A stretch of DNA of 64,000 nucleotides from Petrocella sp024636985 (GCA_024636985.1 JAGXFY010000055.1:1-64000), one strand, 5' to 3'; numbered from the stretch's first letter, positions 27,725 through 35,935 are shown. Made by a program: numbers and translations. Notes: generated from the letters alone by a model not told the origin.

Positions 27725-28228
27725 ATGAAAAGCAACAAATCAGCAGGGTTATTATTGATACTTTTTGGCTCTCTATATCTGATTCTTCAGATTCTTAGCC
27801 AGTTAAACATCTTGGTCCTAGATTTTTGGGATTTATGGCCTTTAACTACCATTGCTATTGGTATTGCTTTTGAAGCCATCTATTATGGCACAAAAAAATA
27901 TCCAGGCTTTCTAGTTCCCGGAGGTATTTTCACCACCATTGGTTTGCTTCATCTTTTTGAGGTGATTACCCATTGGCAATTTGCAGGGTATACTTGGCCT
28001 ATTTATATTTTGTCGATAGCCATTGGCTTTTTTCACCATCATGTTGTTACTAAAGAGCAATGGTCCAAGGTCATCGGTATTATCTTTTTTATACTATTTT
28101 CGTTTAACACATTCATTGTTGCAACGATTCTATTTAATGGATTGATAAGCTTCAATCTTGCTTTTTCAATCATCATTATTATCGTTGGCTTTCTGCTTAT
28201 ACTAAAAAATAAAAAAGAAGAGCATTAA
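27725..28228 (+). CDS. Small membrane protein with LiaF/DUF5668-like segments
   Basis: A 167-aa protein with about five or six membrane segments and almost no soluble part: SAGLLLILFGSLYLILQIL, LWPLTTIAIGIAFEAI, FLVPGGIFTTIGLLHLFEVI, WPIYILSIAIGFF, IIFFILFSFNTFIVATILF and AFSIIIIIVGFLLIL. The repeated short paired segments with WPL/WPI resemble the LiaF N-terminal transmembrane domain family. No sensor or regulator gene is next to it, so a link to envelope stress is only inferred from the family. AAGGAG precedes the ATG and a terminator follows directly. Confidence 0.65.
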   Translation: MKSNKSAGLLLILFGSLYLILQILSQLNILVLDFWDLWPLTTIAIGIAFEAIYYGTKKYPGFLVPGGIFTTIGLLHLFEVITHWQFAGYTWPIYILSIAIGFFHHHVVTKEQWSKVIGIIFFILFSFNTFIVATILFNGLISFNLAFSIIIIIVGFLLILKNKKEEH

Positions 28229-28252
28229 AAAACGCGGCTTGGCCGCGTTTTT
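28227..28252. terminator. Bidirectional terminator
   Basis: AAAAAACGCGGC and GCCGCGTTTTT form a GC-rich stem with A and T runs on both sides. It serves the membrane-protein gene on the plus strand and the Memo/AMMECR1 gene on the minus strand. Confidence 0.9.
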
Positions 28253-29680
28253 CTATTCATGTCTTTCTACCTCAAACCTATATAAAGTAAAGCTATTTTC
28301 TTTTATTATACCGGCTTTCTTTTTAGCAATCTCTACTTGTTGATCTATGGTCTCTACACCTTCAAGATTCGGTAATAACAAACCTCTTTTATAACCTTCT
28401 TCGACAATAACGCCATACTTTTTTACATCTAAATCATCTATAGAATCTATGCTTTCAGGTGGGTAAAGCCGATCGACCTTTATCTCAAGGGTCACCAATT
28501 CCCATTCTTCTATAGGATTAAACCTAGGGTCACTTGAGCAAGCACTGATTGCATTGTGTATGATCTCGTCCAGCAAATCTTCGCAAACCGCTTCAATAGT
28601 GCCTATACAGCCTCTTAAATTGCCCTTTTTATGTATAGATACAAAAACTCCAGCTTTTTCATGCATCACTTCTTGTATGATGCCCCCAGCTACATGTTCA
28701 GTTGCAACTTCTCTACTTATTTTTTTCCCTGTCCTAACATAATATTCGATTGTACGTCTGGCAATCTTTACAAAACCATCTTCCGTTTTTTTCTTTTCTT
28801 CATAGACCTTAATTACTTCTTCGTTCCATTCTACCTGCTTTGATTTAATCAAAGTTGTAAAATCATTGGCCAAGTATCCTACTAAGTAGCCCACACCAAA
28901 AGGCCCTTCATAGCTTATGACTTCACTGTGATAATCATAACCATCCATAATACCAAACCCCATAAGATACGCGTTCAAGCCACATTGTGCTGCATCTGAA
29001 ATCTCTTTTGGTGTAAGTGCTAGTAATATTTCAGGTGACTTTTCAGTAATCGCCTTTGCTACCAAAGCATCAAATACTTTTCCATAAGGATTAAAAGTAT
29101 AAGGTCCATCATCCGTCAAAGCATGAGATAAATCCCCACTACATAAAATAACCACAGATTCGTTACAACGCATGATAACATCTTTCATGGCAACCCCATA
29201 CTGATAATGATCGCGGGCACTAAGTCCACAAGGTGTCACATGTACAAGCTGATAAGCATCATATACTTCATCCACAAAATACAAAGGCACCAGTGCGCCA
29301 TGGTCTATTTCTACTTGTGTACCATAGCTTTTCGCCATATCTTTGTCCAAGACAACGGATACTAAGTCTGTTTCTTCCCAAGCCATCTGTATCAGGTGCG
29401 TTAAGGGTAGATTGATCTTTTTTGACATACTTACATCTGCAATGCCAAAGCTTTTCAAATCCCCCTGAACATAAGGTGTACCCAACATGCTAATCCCATT
29501 GCTAAAACCATGACCATGGGGGGTAATGATCACGATGGTCTCAGGTTTGATTTTCTTGATTTTTTGGGCTACCCATCTATAGCCATCTAAGGTCTTACTT
29601 ATGGCCCTTTCTCGACCTTGCCCAACCTCCGGTATGGCTATGGGTGGGTGTGGTAAAAAAAATACCTCTATAGATTGCAT
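28253..29680 (-). CDS. AmmeMemoRadiSam protein: Memo and AMMECR1 domains fused
   Basis: A 475-aa fusion. Residues 1 to about 270 form a Memo-like domain, related to extradiol dioxygenases. Its metal-site motifs are ITPHGHGFSNG, EIDHGALVPLYF and ILCSGDLSHALTDDGPY. Residues from about 290 form an AMMECR1 domain, with the hallmark GVFVSIHKKGNLRGCIGTIEA and DPRFNPIEEWE. The radical SAM gene abuts it upstream with no spacer, completing the AmmeMemoRadiSam set. The reaction and substrate of this system are unknown. The fusion implies that the two domains act on one substrate or in one complex. The start is the ATG directly after the upstream stop. Confidence 0.92.
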   Translation of the reverse strand: MQSIEVFFLPHPPIAIPEVGQGRERAISKTLDGYRWVAQKIKKIKPETIVIITPHGHGFSNGISMLGTPYVQGDLKSFGIADVSMSKKINLPLTHLIQMAWEETDLVSVVLDKDMAKSYGTQVEIDHGALVPLYFVDEVYDAYQLVHVTPCGLSARDHYQYGVAMKDVIMRCNESVVILCSGDLSHALTDDGPYTFNPYGKVFDALVAKAITEKSPEILLALTPKEISDAAQCGLNAYLMGFGIMDGYDYHSEVISYEGPFGVGYLVGYLANDFTTLIKSKQVEWNEEVIKVYEEKKKTEDGFVKIARRTIEYYVRTGKKISREVATEHVAGGIIQEVMHEKAGVFVSIHKKGNLRGCIGTIEAVCEDLLDEIIHNAISACSSDPRFNPIEEWELVTLEIKVDRLYPPESIDSIDDLDVKKYGVIVEEGYKRGLLLPNLEGVETIDQQVEIAKKKAGIIKENSFTLYRFEVERHE

Positions 29681-30529
29681 CTAATCACCTACATTTCCTA
29701 AATATACATGGGTAAAATACTGTCTCGCTGCCTTTTGCATTTGCAACATAAGATCTATGTCAGTCGCCGGCAAGTCATATTCATAAACAGGAAAGTAACG
29801 GGATATGTGAATTGCCATATCACCCACTTCTGAAAAAAGCCAACCTAAAAAAAGGCGCATTTCTTCCAGATTGTCATTAAGTCCGGGTACAATCAACATC
29901 GTCAGTTCTACATGTGCTGTCACTTTGGCTCTTTTTATGGTCTCAATAACCGGTCTGAGACGACCACCACATATATCCAACATTTTTTGATCATCATATG
30001 TTTTTACATCTATATTCATGGCATCTATATAGGGCAACAATTCTAACAAAGGTGCTTCATTGATATACCCGTTGGTTACCAAAACATTAGCAATCCCTTT
30101 TAAGTGAGCTACCTTAGCTGTTTCATATACCATTTCATAAAAAACTGTCGGCTCGTTGTATGTATAAGCGATCGCATCTAAGTCATAGGCAATGGCTTGA
30201 GCTACTATTGCTTCAGGTGTCATCGTGATTACGCTTGGCTTCTCTTGGCTAATTGTGTAATTCTGACAAAAAGGACACTTAAGATTACAACCATAGCTTC
30301 CGACGGATAAGATTTGTGTCCCTTGCCTCCAATGGGCTAGGGGTTTCTTTTCAATAGGGTCAATCTGTATACCAGACACCTCACCAAAGTTGAGTGCTAT
30401 GAGTTTTCCCTCTAGATAGGCTCTTGTTTGGCATATACCTTTATGGTTGGGCTTAATAATACAGTTGTTTGGACACAGTTGACAGATTGCGCGTTCTTCA
30501 AAAATCTTGTAAAACATTGCCTCTTTCAT
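29681..30529 (-). CDS. amrS: AmmeMemoRadiSam radical SAM enzyme
   Basis: A 282-aa radical SAM protein related to pyruvate formate-lyase activating enzymes. The iron-sulfur cluster motif is GCNLKCPFCQN near residue 78, and YTYNEPTVFYEM and VTNGYINEAPL are further conserved blocks. The N-terminus has additional cysteines (CQLCPNNCIIKPNHKGIC) typical of this subfamily. Because the catalytic domain resembles PflA, it could be misnamed an activase, but its neighbour is the Memo-AMMECR1 fusion and not a glycyl-radical enzyme. Product and substrate are unknown. GGGGAGG precedes the ATG. The stop codon abuts the start of the next gene. Confidence 0.92.
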   Translation of the reverse strand: MKEAMFYKIFEERAICQLCPNNCIIKPNHKGICQTRAYLEGKLIALNFGEVSGIQIDPIEKKPLAHWRQGTQILSVGSYGCNLKCPFCQNYTISQEKPSVITMTPEAIVAQAIAYDLDAIAYTYNEPTVFYEMVYETAKVAHLKGIANVLVTNGYINEAPLLELLPYIDAMNIDVKTYDDQKMLDICGGRLRPVIETIKRAKVTAHVELTMLIVPGLNDNLEEMRLFLGWLFSEVGDMAIHISRYFPVYEYDLPATDIDLMLQMQKAARQYFTHVYLGNVGD

Positions 30530-30562
30530 AAATGCCTCCCCAGTATCATATATTGGATGTGC

Positions 30563-31792
30563 TTAATTTGTTGTTAAAATATCAAGCAATTCATCCGGTG
30601 ATGACTTCTTTTTCATAGCTTCTAATACCATCTTTGTTTTGCTGTTATCGCCGATTATGACAGCACCAATTAAACCTTGATGCTTGAAAAATAGCTTTTT
30701 ATAGATACCATTTACTAAGTCTTCAAAGCCCATAATAGCAACATCATCACCTTCTTCATAATTTACATGTCCAATGGAAAAAACGTTCATGTTTAAGCCG
30801 TTAAAGGTATTAGAGGGTATAAAGTCCTTATAGGTTAATTTATCTCCTACAGCGTTCGCACCTGCTACATTACCCTGTTCCATAGCTTCCGGCCATATAC
30901 CATAGTTTTTCTCAGAAAACTGAGCAACATCACCGGCTGCATAAATATCAGGATTGCTTGTCTGCATATGTTTGTTGACAATAATGCTTCGATCATATTC
31001 CAGGCCTGCTTCTTCGGCCAGGTAGCCTTCAGATACTATACCTGCGGATATAATGACTAAATCTGCTGGAATCTTACGCCCATCCATTAATTGGACATAT
31101 TCTGATTTATGATGTCCTATAATCATTGAAACTGCATTGCCTTTTGCAAGATGTATGCCTTGTTTCACGATACCATCTTCAAAAATATGGGCACCTTTTT
31201 CATCAATCTGCCTCGGTAGTAATCTATTCGCGAGTTCAACCACAGTAATATCAAGCCCAAGTTCCTTTAACTGATCCGCTGCTTCAAGTCCTAAAAGTCC
31301 ACCCCCGATGATGACGGCCTTTTTGCAATCTTTGGCATAGTCTTTGATTTTATCTGCATCTCCTATATTTCTAAGGGTAAAAACGCCTATATAATCTGCA
31401 TTTTTAATCGGAGGAATAAAACTTCTGCTACCAAGGGCCAAAATCAATTTATCATAAGCCATCGTCTCGCCTTGAGCAGTTTCAATGGTTTTATCCTCTG
31501 AATTTATTTTTGTGACAGTCACACCCAGCTTTAATTCAATTCTTTGGTCTTCATACCATTTGTGCTTATGCATGTATATTTTTTTAAGTACCTCATCTTG
31601 TGCGATATACTCTGACAATAATGGCTTATAATATATCACTTGTTTTTCTTGATCGAGTATGGTTACTTTAACCTCTTGATTTCGTTTACGAATGGCTTTT
31701 GCAGCAGATATCCCTGCAGCACCATTTCCAATAATAATGATTTTCTCATTACTGTTTGTTTCTGATTGTTCTCGTTTTTCATTATTTTCCAT
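30563..31792 (-). CDS. FAD/NAD(P)-dependent oxidoreductase, NADH:rubredoxin-reductase-like
   Basis: A 409-aa pyridine nucleotide-disulfide oxidoreductase-fold protein. The FAD motif is IIGNGAAGISAAKAIR, the NAD(P) motif is AVIIGGGLLGLEAADQLKELG, and the second FAD contact is NPDIYAAGDVAQF. It has no redox-active CxxC, so it transfers electrons to an external carrier, as in rubredoxin reductases or nitrite-reductase-type flavin subunits. It has a C-terminal extension with FKHQGLIGAVIIGDNSKT, the rubredoxin-reductase C-terminal domain pattern. In anaerobes these proteins work in oxygen or peroxide scavenging. AGGAGG lies 12 bases before the ATG. No rubredoxin gene is nearby, so the partner is unknown. 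Confidence 0.85.
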   Translation of the reverse strand: MENNEKREQSETNSNEKIIIIGNGAAGISAAKAIRKRNQEVKVTILDQEKQVIYYKPLLSEYIAQDEVLKKIYMHKHKWYEDQRIELKLGVTVTKINSEDKTIETAQGETMAYDKLILALGSRSFIPPIKNADYIGVFTLRNIGDADKIKDYAKDCKKAVIIGGGLLGLEAADQLKELGLDITVVELANRLLPRQIDEKGAHIFEDGIVKQGIHLAKGNAVSMIIGHHKSEYVQLMDGRKIPADLVIISAGIVSEGYLAEEAGLEYDRSIIVNKHMQTSNPDIYAAGDVAQFSEKNYGIWPEAMEQGNVAGANAVGDKLTYKDFIPSNTFNGLNMNVFSIGHVNYEEGDDVAIMGFEDLVNGIYKKLFFKHQGLIGAVIIGDNSKTKMVLEAMKKKSSPDELLDILTTN

Positions 31793-31898
31793 ATTATACT
31801 ATGTCCTCCTTGTTTCAGACGAATTTATCAATTGATAATCATTTTCTATTGACTGATAATATTGTAACATGTTATGTGTAGGATTTCTATAGCATTTT

Positions 31899-31931
31899 AA
31901 AAGACCTTGTCAGATTTCTCTAACAAGGCCT
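31899..31931 (-). terminator. Terminator after the GntR-regulator gene
   Basis: On the minus strand GGCCTTGTTAGA pairs with TCTGACAAGGTC around GAAA, followed by TTTT. It lies about 110 bases after the regulator stop codon, beyond family 2 copy 1. Confidence 0.8.
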
Positions 31932-31950
31932 CTTTAGGAGGTTTTTGTTC

Positions 31951-32040
31951 TTCTCTAGGAAAGTCTATGCTATGTAAACGATCAAGGAAGTCTTTCCTGC
32001 CGGAACAATTTGCTTTGCAAAACGAGGCGAAGCCTCTTTG
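31951..32040 (+). repeat. Structured repeat family 2, copy 1 (diverged)
   Basis: Begins TTCTCTAGGAAAG and contains an AGGAAAG/CTTTCCT pair around the conserved ATCAAGGAAG. Two three-base-loop hairpins follow: TTTGC-TTT-GCAAA (32009-32021) and GAGGC-GAA-GCCTC (32024-32036). It has the same order of parts as copies 2 and 4, but with different stem sequences that still pair, and it lacks the GTTAATGCG inner hairpin. It abuts the end of the GntR-family gene. Confidence 0.6.
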
Positions 32041-32041
32041 T

Positions 32042-32719
32042 TCAATTATAACTTTTAAATCCCTGAAGTCCATATAAAATATGGTCTTGCATAGCTTTTT
32101 TAGCTTTTTGAGGTTCTCTTTTTTTTATAAAGTCGACAATTTTTTCATGCTGCCGTAATACCTCTTCAGCAGATTCCGGATTATCTTTTGTTTTCAGATA
32201 ACCGCCAACAATACCTTCATTAATAAGGGGTACAATCCTATTCATGATAATGTTGTGGCTGGCATCCGCTATAGCTGTATGGAAGGCAATATCCGCTTCT
32301 GTATGATTCTTACCGGCTTTGATTTGCTCTGCTACTCTTTCATAAGTCTCAAAAATCTTATCAAAATCCGTAGGTAAGCCTCTTTCTACAGCCAATTTTG
32401 TCATTTCCGGTTCAAGCAACAATCTGATCTCAAAAAGGTCCATTAGAAGTCTGTCTTCATTGATAAAATCCATACCCAAAGGATCTTTGGTCAAGCCCGG
32501 CTTCTCAGATACATAAGTACCTTTACCTCTTCTAACCTCTAATATGTTCGTTGATACCAAAATCTTTATGGCTTCCCTTATGGTAGATCGACTCACATTC
32601 ACCATCTGTGTCATCTCTATCTCATTGGGTAGTTTGTCACCGGGATGATAGTCTTTATCTAAGATCATTTGCTTTATATTTTCTGCAACTCTTTGTGAGA
32701 GTATTGATTTATCGAACAT
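32042..32719 (-). CDS. GntR/FadR-family regulator of the KDG operon
   Basis: A 225-aa regulator. The N-terminal winged helix is YHPGDKLPNEIEMTQMVNVSRSTIREAIKIL and RRGKGTYV. The C-terminal helical FCD ligand domain has the metal-type residues in LFEIRLLLEPEMTKLAVERG, EADIAFHTAIADASHN and HEKIVDFI. It is 63 bases from kdgK on the same strand, following eda-kdgK, so by position it controls 2-keto-3-deoxygluconate use, as KdgR-type FadR proteins do. The ligand is likely a sugar acid or its phosphate, which is inference. GGAGG precedes the ATG. Confidence 0.88.
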   Translation of the reverse strand: MFDKSILSQRVAENIKQMILDKDYHPGDKLPNEIEMTQMVNVSRSTIREAIKILVSTNILEVRRGKGTYVSEKPGLTKDPLGMDFINEDRLLMDLFEIRLLLEPEMTKLAVERGLPTDFDKIFETYERVAEQIKAGKNHTEADIAFHTAIADASHNIIMNRIVPLINEGIVGGYLKTKDNPESAEEVLRQHEKIVDFIKKREPQKAKKAMQDHILYGLQGFKSYN

Positions 32720-32782
32720 TTTTCAGACCTCCAAGATTTCTTCATACTGATACTAACTAAAAACCGGATATCTGTCAATGTT

Positions 32783-33805
32783 TTATCGTTCAACCCTACC
32801 TGAGCCATCACCACCACTTAAACGTAGGACTTCATCAATTGTAGCGTGATTGAAGTCACCTGCAATGGTGTGTTTCAAAGCAGAGGCTGCAACAGCAAAT
32901 TCTAATGCTTTTTCTTGGTCTTCATATGCCATTAAGCCATATATCAAACCACCGGCAAAGGAATCACCGCCGCCGACTCTATCTACGATTCTAATATCAT
33001 AATGCTTAGACTGATAGAATTCCTGACCATTATAAATCAAAGCCGACCAGCCATTGTCTGATGCCGAATGGCTTTCTCTTAAAGTCGTTACAACGTATTT
33101 GAAGTCAAAGGTTTCTTGCATCTGCTTAAAAATACTTTTGTAGCCTTCAATCTCAAGTTCACCACTGGTCACATCGGTCTCACCCGGCTTAAACCCAAGT
33201 ACTTTTTCTGCATCTTCTTCATTACCGATACACACATCTACATAGGCCATAAGTTCTGTCATACATGCTTTAGCTTCTTCAGGTGTCCATAGTTTTTTAC
33301 GGTAATTCAAATCAACAGAAACTGTAACACCATGACGTTTTGCAGCTTGTAATGCTTTTAAAGTCATATCTCTGGCTTCTAATGATATGGCCGGTGTTAT
33401 TCCGGAAAAGTGAAACCAATCTGCGCCTGTAAAAATAGCATCAAAATCAAACTCATCCGCTTTTGCCTCAGCTATAGCTGAGCGCGCTCTATCATAAACA
33501 ACATTGGATGCTCGCATGGAAGCCCCGTGTTCCAAATAGTATATACCTACACGTTCTCCACCTCTAAGTATATAATCAGTGTGGACACCAAATTTTCTAA
33601 GTTCATTAACCGCACTTTGTCCAATTGGATTATCCGGAAGTTTAGATACAAAAAACGCATCCATGCCATAATTGGCCAATGACACTGCCACATTTGCCTC
33701 ACCACCACCATACACGATGTCAAATTGGCTTGCTTGAACAAAACGTTGGTGTTCTGGTGGTGATAGTCTTAACATGATTTCTCCTAAGGTTACAACTTTT
33801 TTCAT
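32783..33805 (-). CDS. kdgK: 2-keto-3-deoxygluconate kinase
   Basis: Phosphorylates 2-keto-3-deoxygluconate to KDPG for the aldolase encoded just upstream. The 340-aa PfkB-family kinase has MKKVVTLGEIMLRLSPPEHQRF, the sugar site FDIVYGGGEANVAVSLANYGMDAFFVSKLP, and the catalytic anion-hole motif DRVGGGDSFAGGLIYGL with its conserved aspartate. I choose the ATG at 33805, with GAAAGGA 7 bases upstream, over an in-frame ATG six codons earlier. The operon order eda-kdgK-regulator is classic for uronate or pectin breakdown, but no isomerase or dehydratase gene is present here. Confidence 0.93.
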   Translation of the reverse strand: MKKVVTLGEIMLRLSPPEHQRFVQASQFDIVYGGGEANVAVSLANYGMDAFFVSKLPDNPIGQSAVNELRKFGVHTDYILRGGERVGIYYLEHGASMRASNVVYDRARSAIAEAKADEFDFDAIFTGADWFHFSGITPAISLEARDMTLKALQAAKRHGVTVSVDLNYRKKLWTPEEAKACMTELMAYVDVCIGNEEDAEKVLGFKPGETDVTSGELEIEGYKSIFKQMQETFDFKYVVTTLRESHSASDNGWSALIYNGQEFYQSKHYDIRIVDRVGGGDSFAGGLIYGLMAYEDQEKALEFAVAASALKHTIAGDFNHATIDEVLRLSGGDGSGRVER

Positions 33806-33824
33806 ATTCATTTCCTTTCTCATT

Positions 33825-34472
33825 CTATTTAGATTGTCTTGCTGACTTTACAGCTTCAACAAATTTCTTTGCTGTTTCAGTCACTGCCGCATAGTCTCCG
33901 GTCGCAGCACCTTTTGTTAAAACACTACCAACACCGACTGCAACAGCACCATTTTTAATCCATTGGTCAACATTTGAAAGATCCACACCACCTGTCGGCA
34001 TATAGTTGCCTTGTGGTAACGGTCCTTTAAAAGCAGATATAATGGATGGCCCAAAAGCATTGCCTGGGAATACTTTTAATATATCAACGCCCAATTCAAG
34101 AGCTTCAACAGCTTCTTTTGGCGTCATAATACCCGGCATTACCGGAACACCATATCGATGACACATTTTTACCAGTTCAACTTCAAAGCATGGGCTTACA
34201 ATATATTTGGCACCCGCTAAAATACAAGCTCTTGCAGTTTCAGAATCAAGAACAGTACCTGCGCCAATAATAACATCTTCGTCTTTATAGACTTCTGCCA
34301 GTTCCTTGATTATATCCAAAGCCCCAGGTACTGTCATGGTTATCTCCAAAGCCTTGATACCTCCGGCTTTTATTGCTTCAATCGTCTTTAGCCCTTGTTC
34401 TTTTGATTCTGCTCGAATAACCGCTACCACACCGTTTTCTATCATTGCATTTACAATTTCATATTTTTTCAT
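33825..34472 (-). CDS. eda: 2-keto-3-deoxy-6-phosphogluconate aldolase
   Basis: Splits KDPG to pyruvate and glyceraldehyde 3-phosphate. The 215-aa class I aldolase has VVAVIRAESKEQGLKTIEAI, the base-containing EITMTVPGA, VIIGAGTVLDSETARACILAGAKYIVSPCF with the Schiff-base lysine, and MPTGGVDLSNVDQWIKNG. The ATG at 34472 has AAAGGA 7 bases upstream; six extra codons are possible upstream but less likely. It is the first gene of the three-gene unit, with 19 bases to kdgK. It may also act on 2-keto-4-hydroxyglutarate, as many Eda proteins do. Confidence 0.94.
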   Translation of the reverse strand: MKKYEIVNAMIENGVVAVIRAESKEQGLKTIEAIKAGGIKALEITMTVPGALDIIKELAEVYKDEDVIIGAGTVLDSETARACILAGAKYIVSPCFEVELVKMCHRYGVPVMPGIMTPKEAVEALELGVDILKVFPGNAFGPSIISAFKGPLPQGNYMPTGGVDLSNVDQWIKNGAVAVGVGSVLTKGAATGDYAAVTETAKKFVEAVKSARQSK

Positions 34473-34590
34473 ATAACATTCCTTTCCCATACATTGTCTG
34501 TTGTCTGACGTCTTATGTCAATTATATAACCCACTCTCGTTTTTGTCAATCTCGTTTTAGTGCTATAAAAAGAAAACTTCTTTAATAAGA

Positions 34591-34717
34591 ACAAGAAAAG
34601 AAGCTCTGCTTCGTTATGAGCTCTGCTCATATTTCTGAACGGTTCGATAGGAAACTTCCTTGATAGTTAATGCGATGCTTCAACGCATTAACATAGCACT
34701 GTCTTTCCTAGAGAACA
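34591..34717 (-). repeat. Structured repeat family 2, copy 2
   Basis: Read on the minus strand, it starts GTTCTCTAGGAAAG, directly after the T run of a terminator. It then has inner hairpin GTTAATGCG/CGCATTAAC, ATCAAGGAAGTTTCCT closing the outer stem, CGAACCGTTCAGAAAT, then ATGAGC-AGA-GCTCAT and GAAGC-AGA-GCTTC. It is almost identical over about 125 bp to copy 4 at 61104-61228, which is 26 kb away and on the other strand. Confidence 0.75.
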
Positions 34718-34745
34718 AAAAAAGAGCCAAGCAAAAAAAGCTTGG
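34716..34745 (-). terminator. Terminator of the REC-GGDEF gene
   Basis: Minus-strand CCAAGC/GCTTGG hairpin with a 7-base T loop, then CTC and seven T residues, immediately after the gene at 34754. Family 2 copy 2 starts at its 3' end. Confidence 0.85.
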
Positions 34746-34753
34746 ATCCTTCA

Positions 34754-35764
34754 TTACGTGACCGTCGAAAAGGCCATATCATATTTTTTTCTAAAATCTT
34801 CACCCTGTCGCCGGTCCATGTAAAAACAACTGTTTTTAAAAGTTTTTGCGTAGGTCTTAACTTCAGCACATATATCCGCAATAACCTCATAACGGGTGGT
34901 TTCCGGATGTTCAATAAGTCGTACACCCGCCAAACTAATGGTCATAATCGGATATTTTTGTATCGCATTAAGTCGGTCTTTTGAGATAATAAATCCTGAC
35001 ATTTTATCTTCTTCACAATAATATCGCCTTATTTTCTGATCAAAATTATAAATGATGTTATTGGCAATCTCTTTTACTTCGTCTGCCGGTGCAACAAAAA
35101 CAAAGTCATCGCCACCTATATGACCAAGGAAAGTATCACCTAAGGCTTCACTTAATGCTGATGCTATAACACCACCTGTAAACTTAATAATTTCATCACC
35201 GCGTCCAAAACCATATTTATCATTATAGGACTTAAAATTATCCAAATCCGCATAGACCACGACATCATCTTTTCTACTTTTTAGCGCATTGGTAATGTAC
35301 CTACTAATCGCCATATTACCGGGCAAACCTGTATTCGGATTCATTTCCTTAGCGTAATGGGCTTTTTCTTCTAATAACAGTAAAGAATGGTAAATCTTGA
35401 TATAATTATTGATTTTAGCTGTAACCAGGTGTTCGCTAATGGGCTTAATCATAAAATCAATCGCACCTAATTCTAAAGCTAAACAAGGTTCAACATCCTC
35501 AGTAATCTCCGCCACCAAAACTACAGGTATTCTTTCTGTCTTATAAAATGATTTCAAAGTTCTAAGTAGGTCATAACCAGAAACTTCATCCATTTCCGCA
35601 TCCAAGATTATCAAATCCGGATGATGGATGGATACTAATGAAAAAACCTCTCTTGGATCATGGTTTCTTATGATGTTGAAGGCACTCAAATCGTGCTTAC
35701 TAATACATGAACGTAAAGTCCTTTTTTCTGTAATTAGAATTGTAGGTTTTCTATTATCGTTCAT
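34754..35764 (-). CDS. Response regulator with GGDEF domain (diguanylate cyclase-like)
   Basis: A 336-aa protein. Residues 1 to about 125 are a receiver domain with the acceptor Asp in LIILDAEMDEVSGYDLL and the conserved Lys in DFMIKPIS. Residues 150 to 320 are a GGDEF domain with DLDNFKSYNDKYGFGRGDEIIKF and the signature GHIGGDDF. The fourth signature position is Asp instead of Glu, a change seen in some active cyclases. The RxxD inhibitory site before the signature is missing, so product feedback is unlikely. It probably makes cyclic di-GMP in response to a kinase, but the variant motif leaves activity open. The leader contains the family 3 element. Confidence 0.88.
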   Translation of the reverse strand: MNDNRKPTILITEKRTLRSCISKHDLSAFNIIRNHDPREVFSLVSIHHPDLIILDAEMDEVSGYDLLRTLKSFYKTERIPVVLVAEITEDVEPCLALELGAIDFMIKPISEHLVTAKINNYIKIYHSLLLLEEKAHYAKEMNPNTGLPGNMAISRYITNALKSRKDDVVVYADLDNFKSYNDKYGFGRGDEIIKFTGGVIASALSEALGDTFLGHIGGDDFVFVAPADEVKEIANNIIYNFDQKIRRYYCEEDKMSGFIISKDRLNAIQKYPIMTISLAGVRLIEHPETTRYEVIADICAEVKTYAKTFKNSCFYMDRRQGEDFRKKYDMAFSTVT

Positions 35765-35783
35765 GGCATCACACCTTTCAACA

Positions 35784-35935
35784 TTAAGTTCTCTACTTAA
35801 CTATCCCAAAGGATTTCTATGCTCTTGGCTTGCTTGCAAGCCTAATCCACCGCAGATGAAAAGGTGCTTTTCATCTTTAACTTGTGGATTACCATCGCTT
35901 AGAAATTCTATATTGGGATTGTTAAGTTCTCTACT
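35784..35935. repeat. Structured repeat family 3: branched inverted repeat between 14-bp direct repeats
   Basis: TTAAGTTCTCTACT occurs exactly at 35784-35797 and 35922-35935. Between them, CTTAACTATCCCAA (35796-35809) pairs with TTGGGATTGTTAAG (35913-35926). Inside are the hairpin GGCTTGC-TT-GCAAGCC (35827-35842) and an arm TAATCCAC/GTGGATTA (35843-35850 with 35884-35891). That arm is topped by GATGAAAAG-GTG-CTTTTCATC (35855-35875). Read on the minus strand it is in the leader of the REC-GGDEF gene. It looks like either a small mobile palindromic element with target duplication or a leader RNA. It does not carry c-di-GMP riboswitch motifs. Confidence 0.7.

Noticed and set aside
29681..30529. 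Pyruvate formate-lyase activating enzyme
   Set aside because: The radical SAM domain is related, but the N-terminal cysteines and the abutting Memo-AMMECR1 gene identify the AmmeMemoRadiSam enzyme.
35784..35935. Cyclic di-GMP riboswitch in front of the GGDEF gene
   Set aside because: The conserved class I and class II core sequences are absent; only a branched palindrome is seen.
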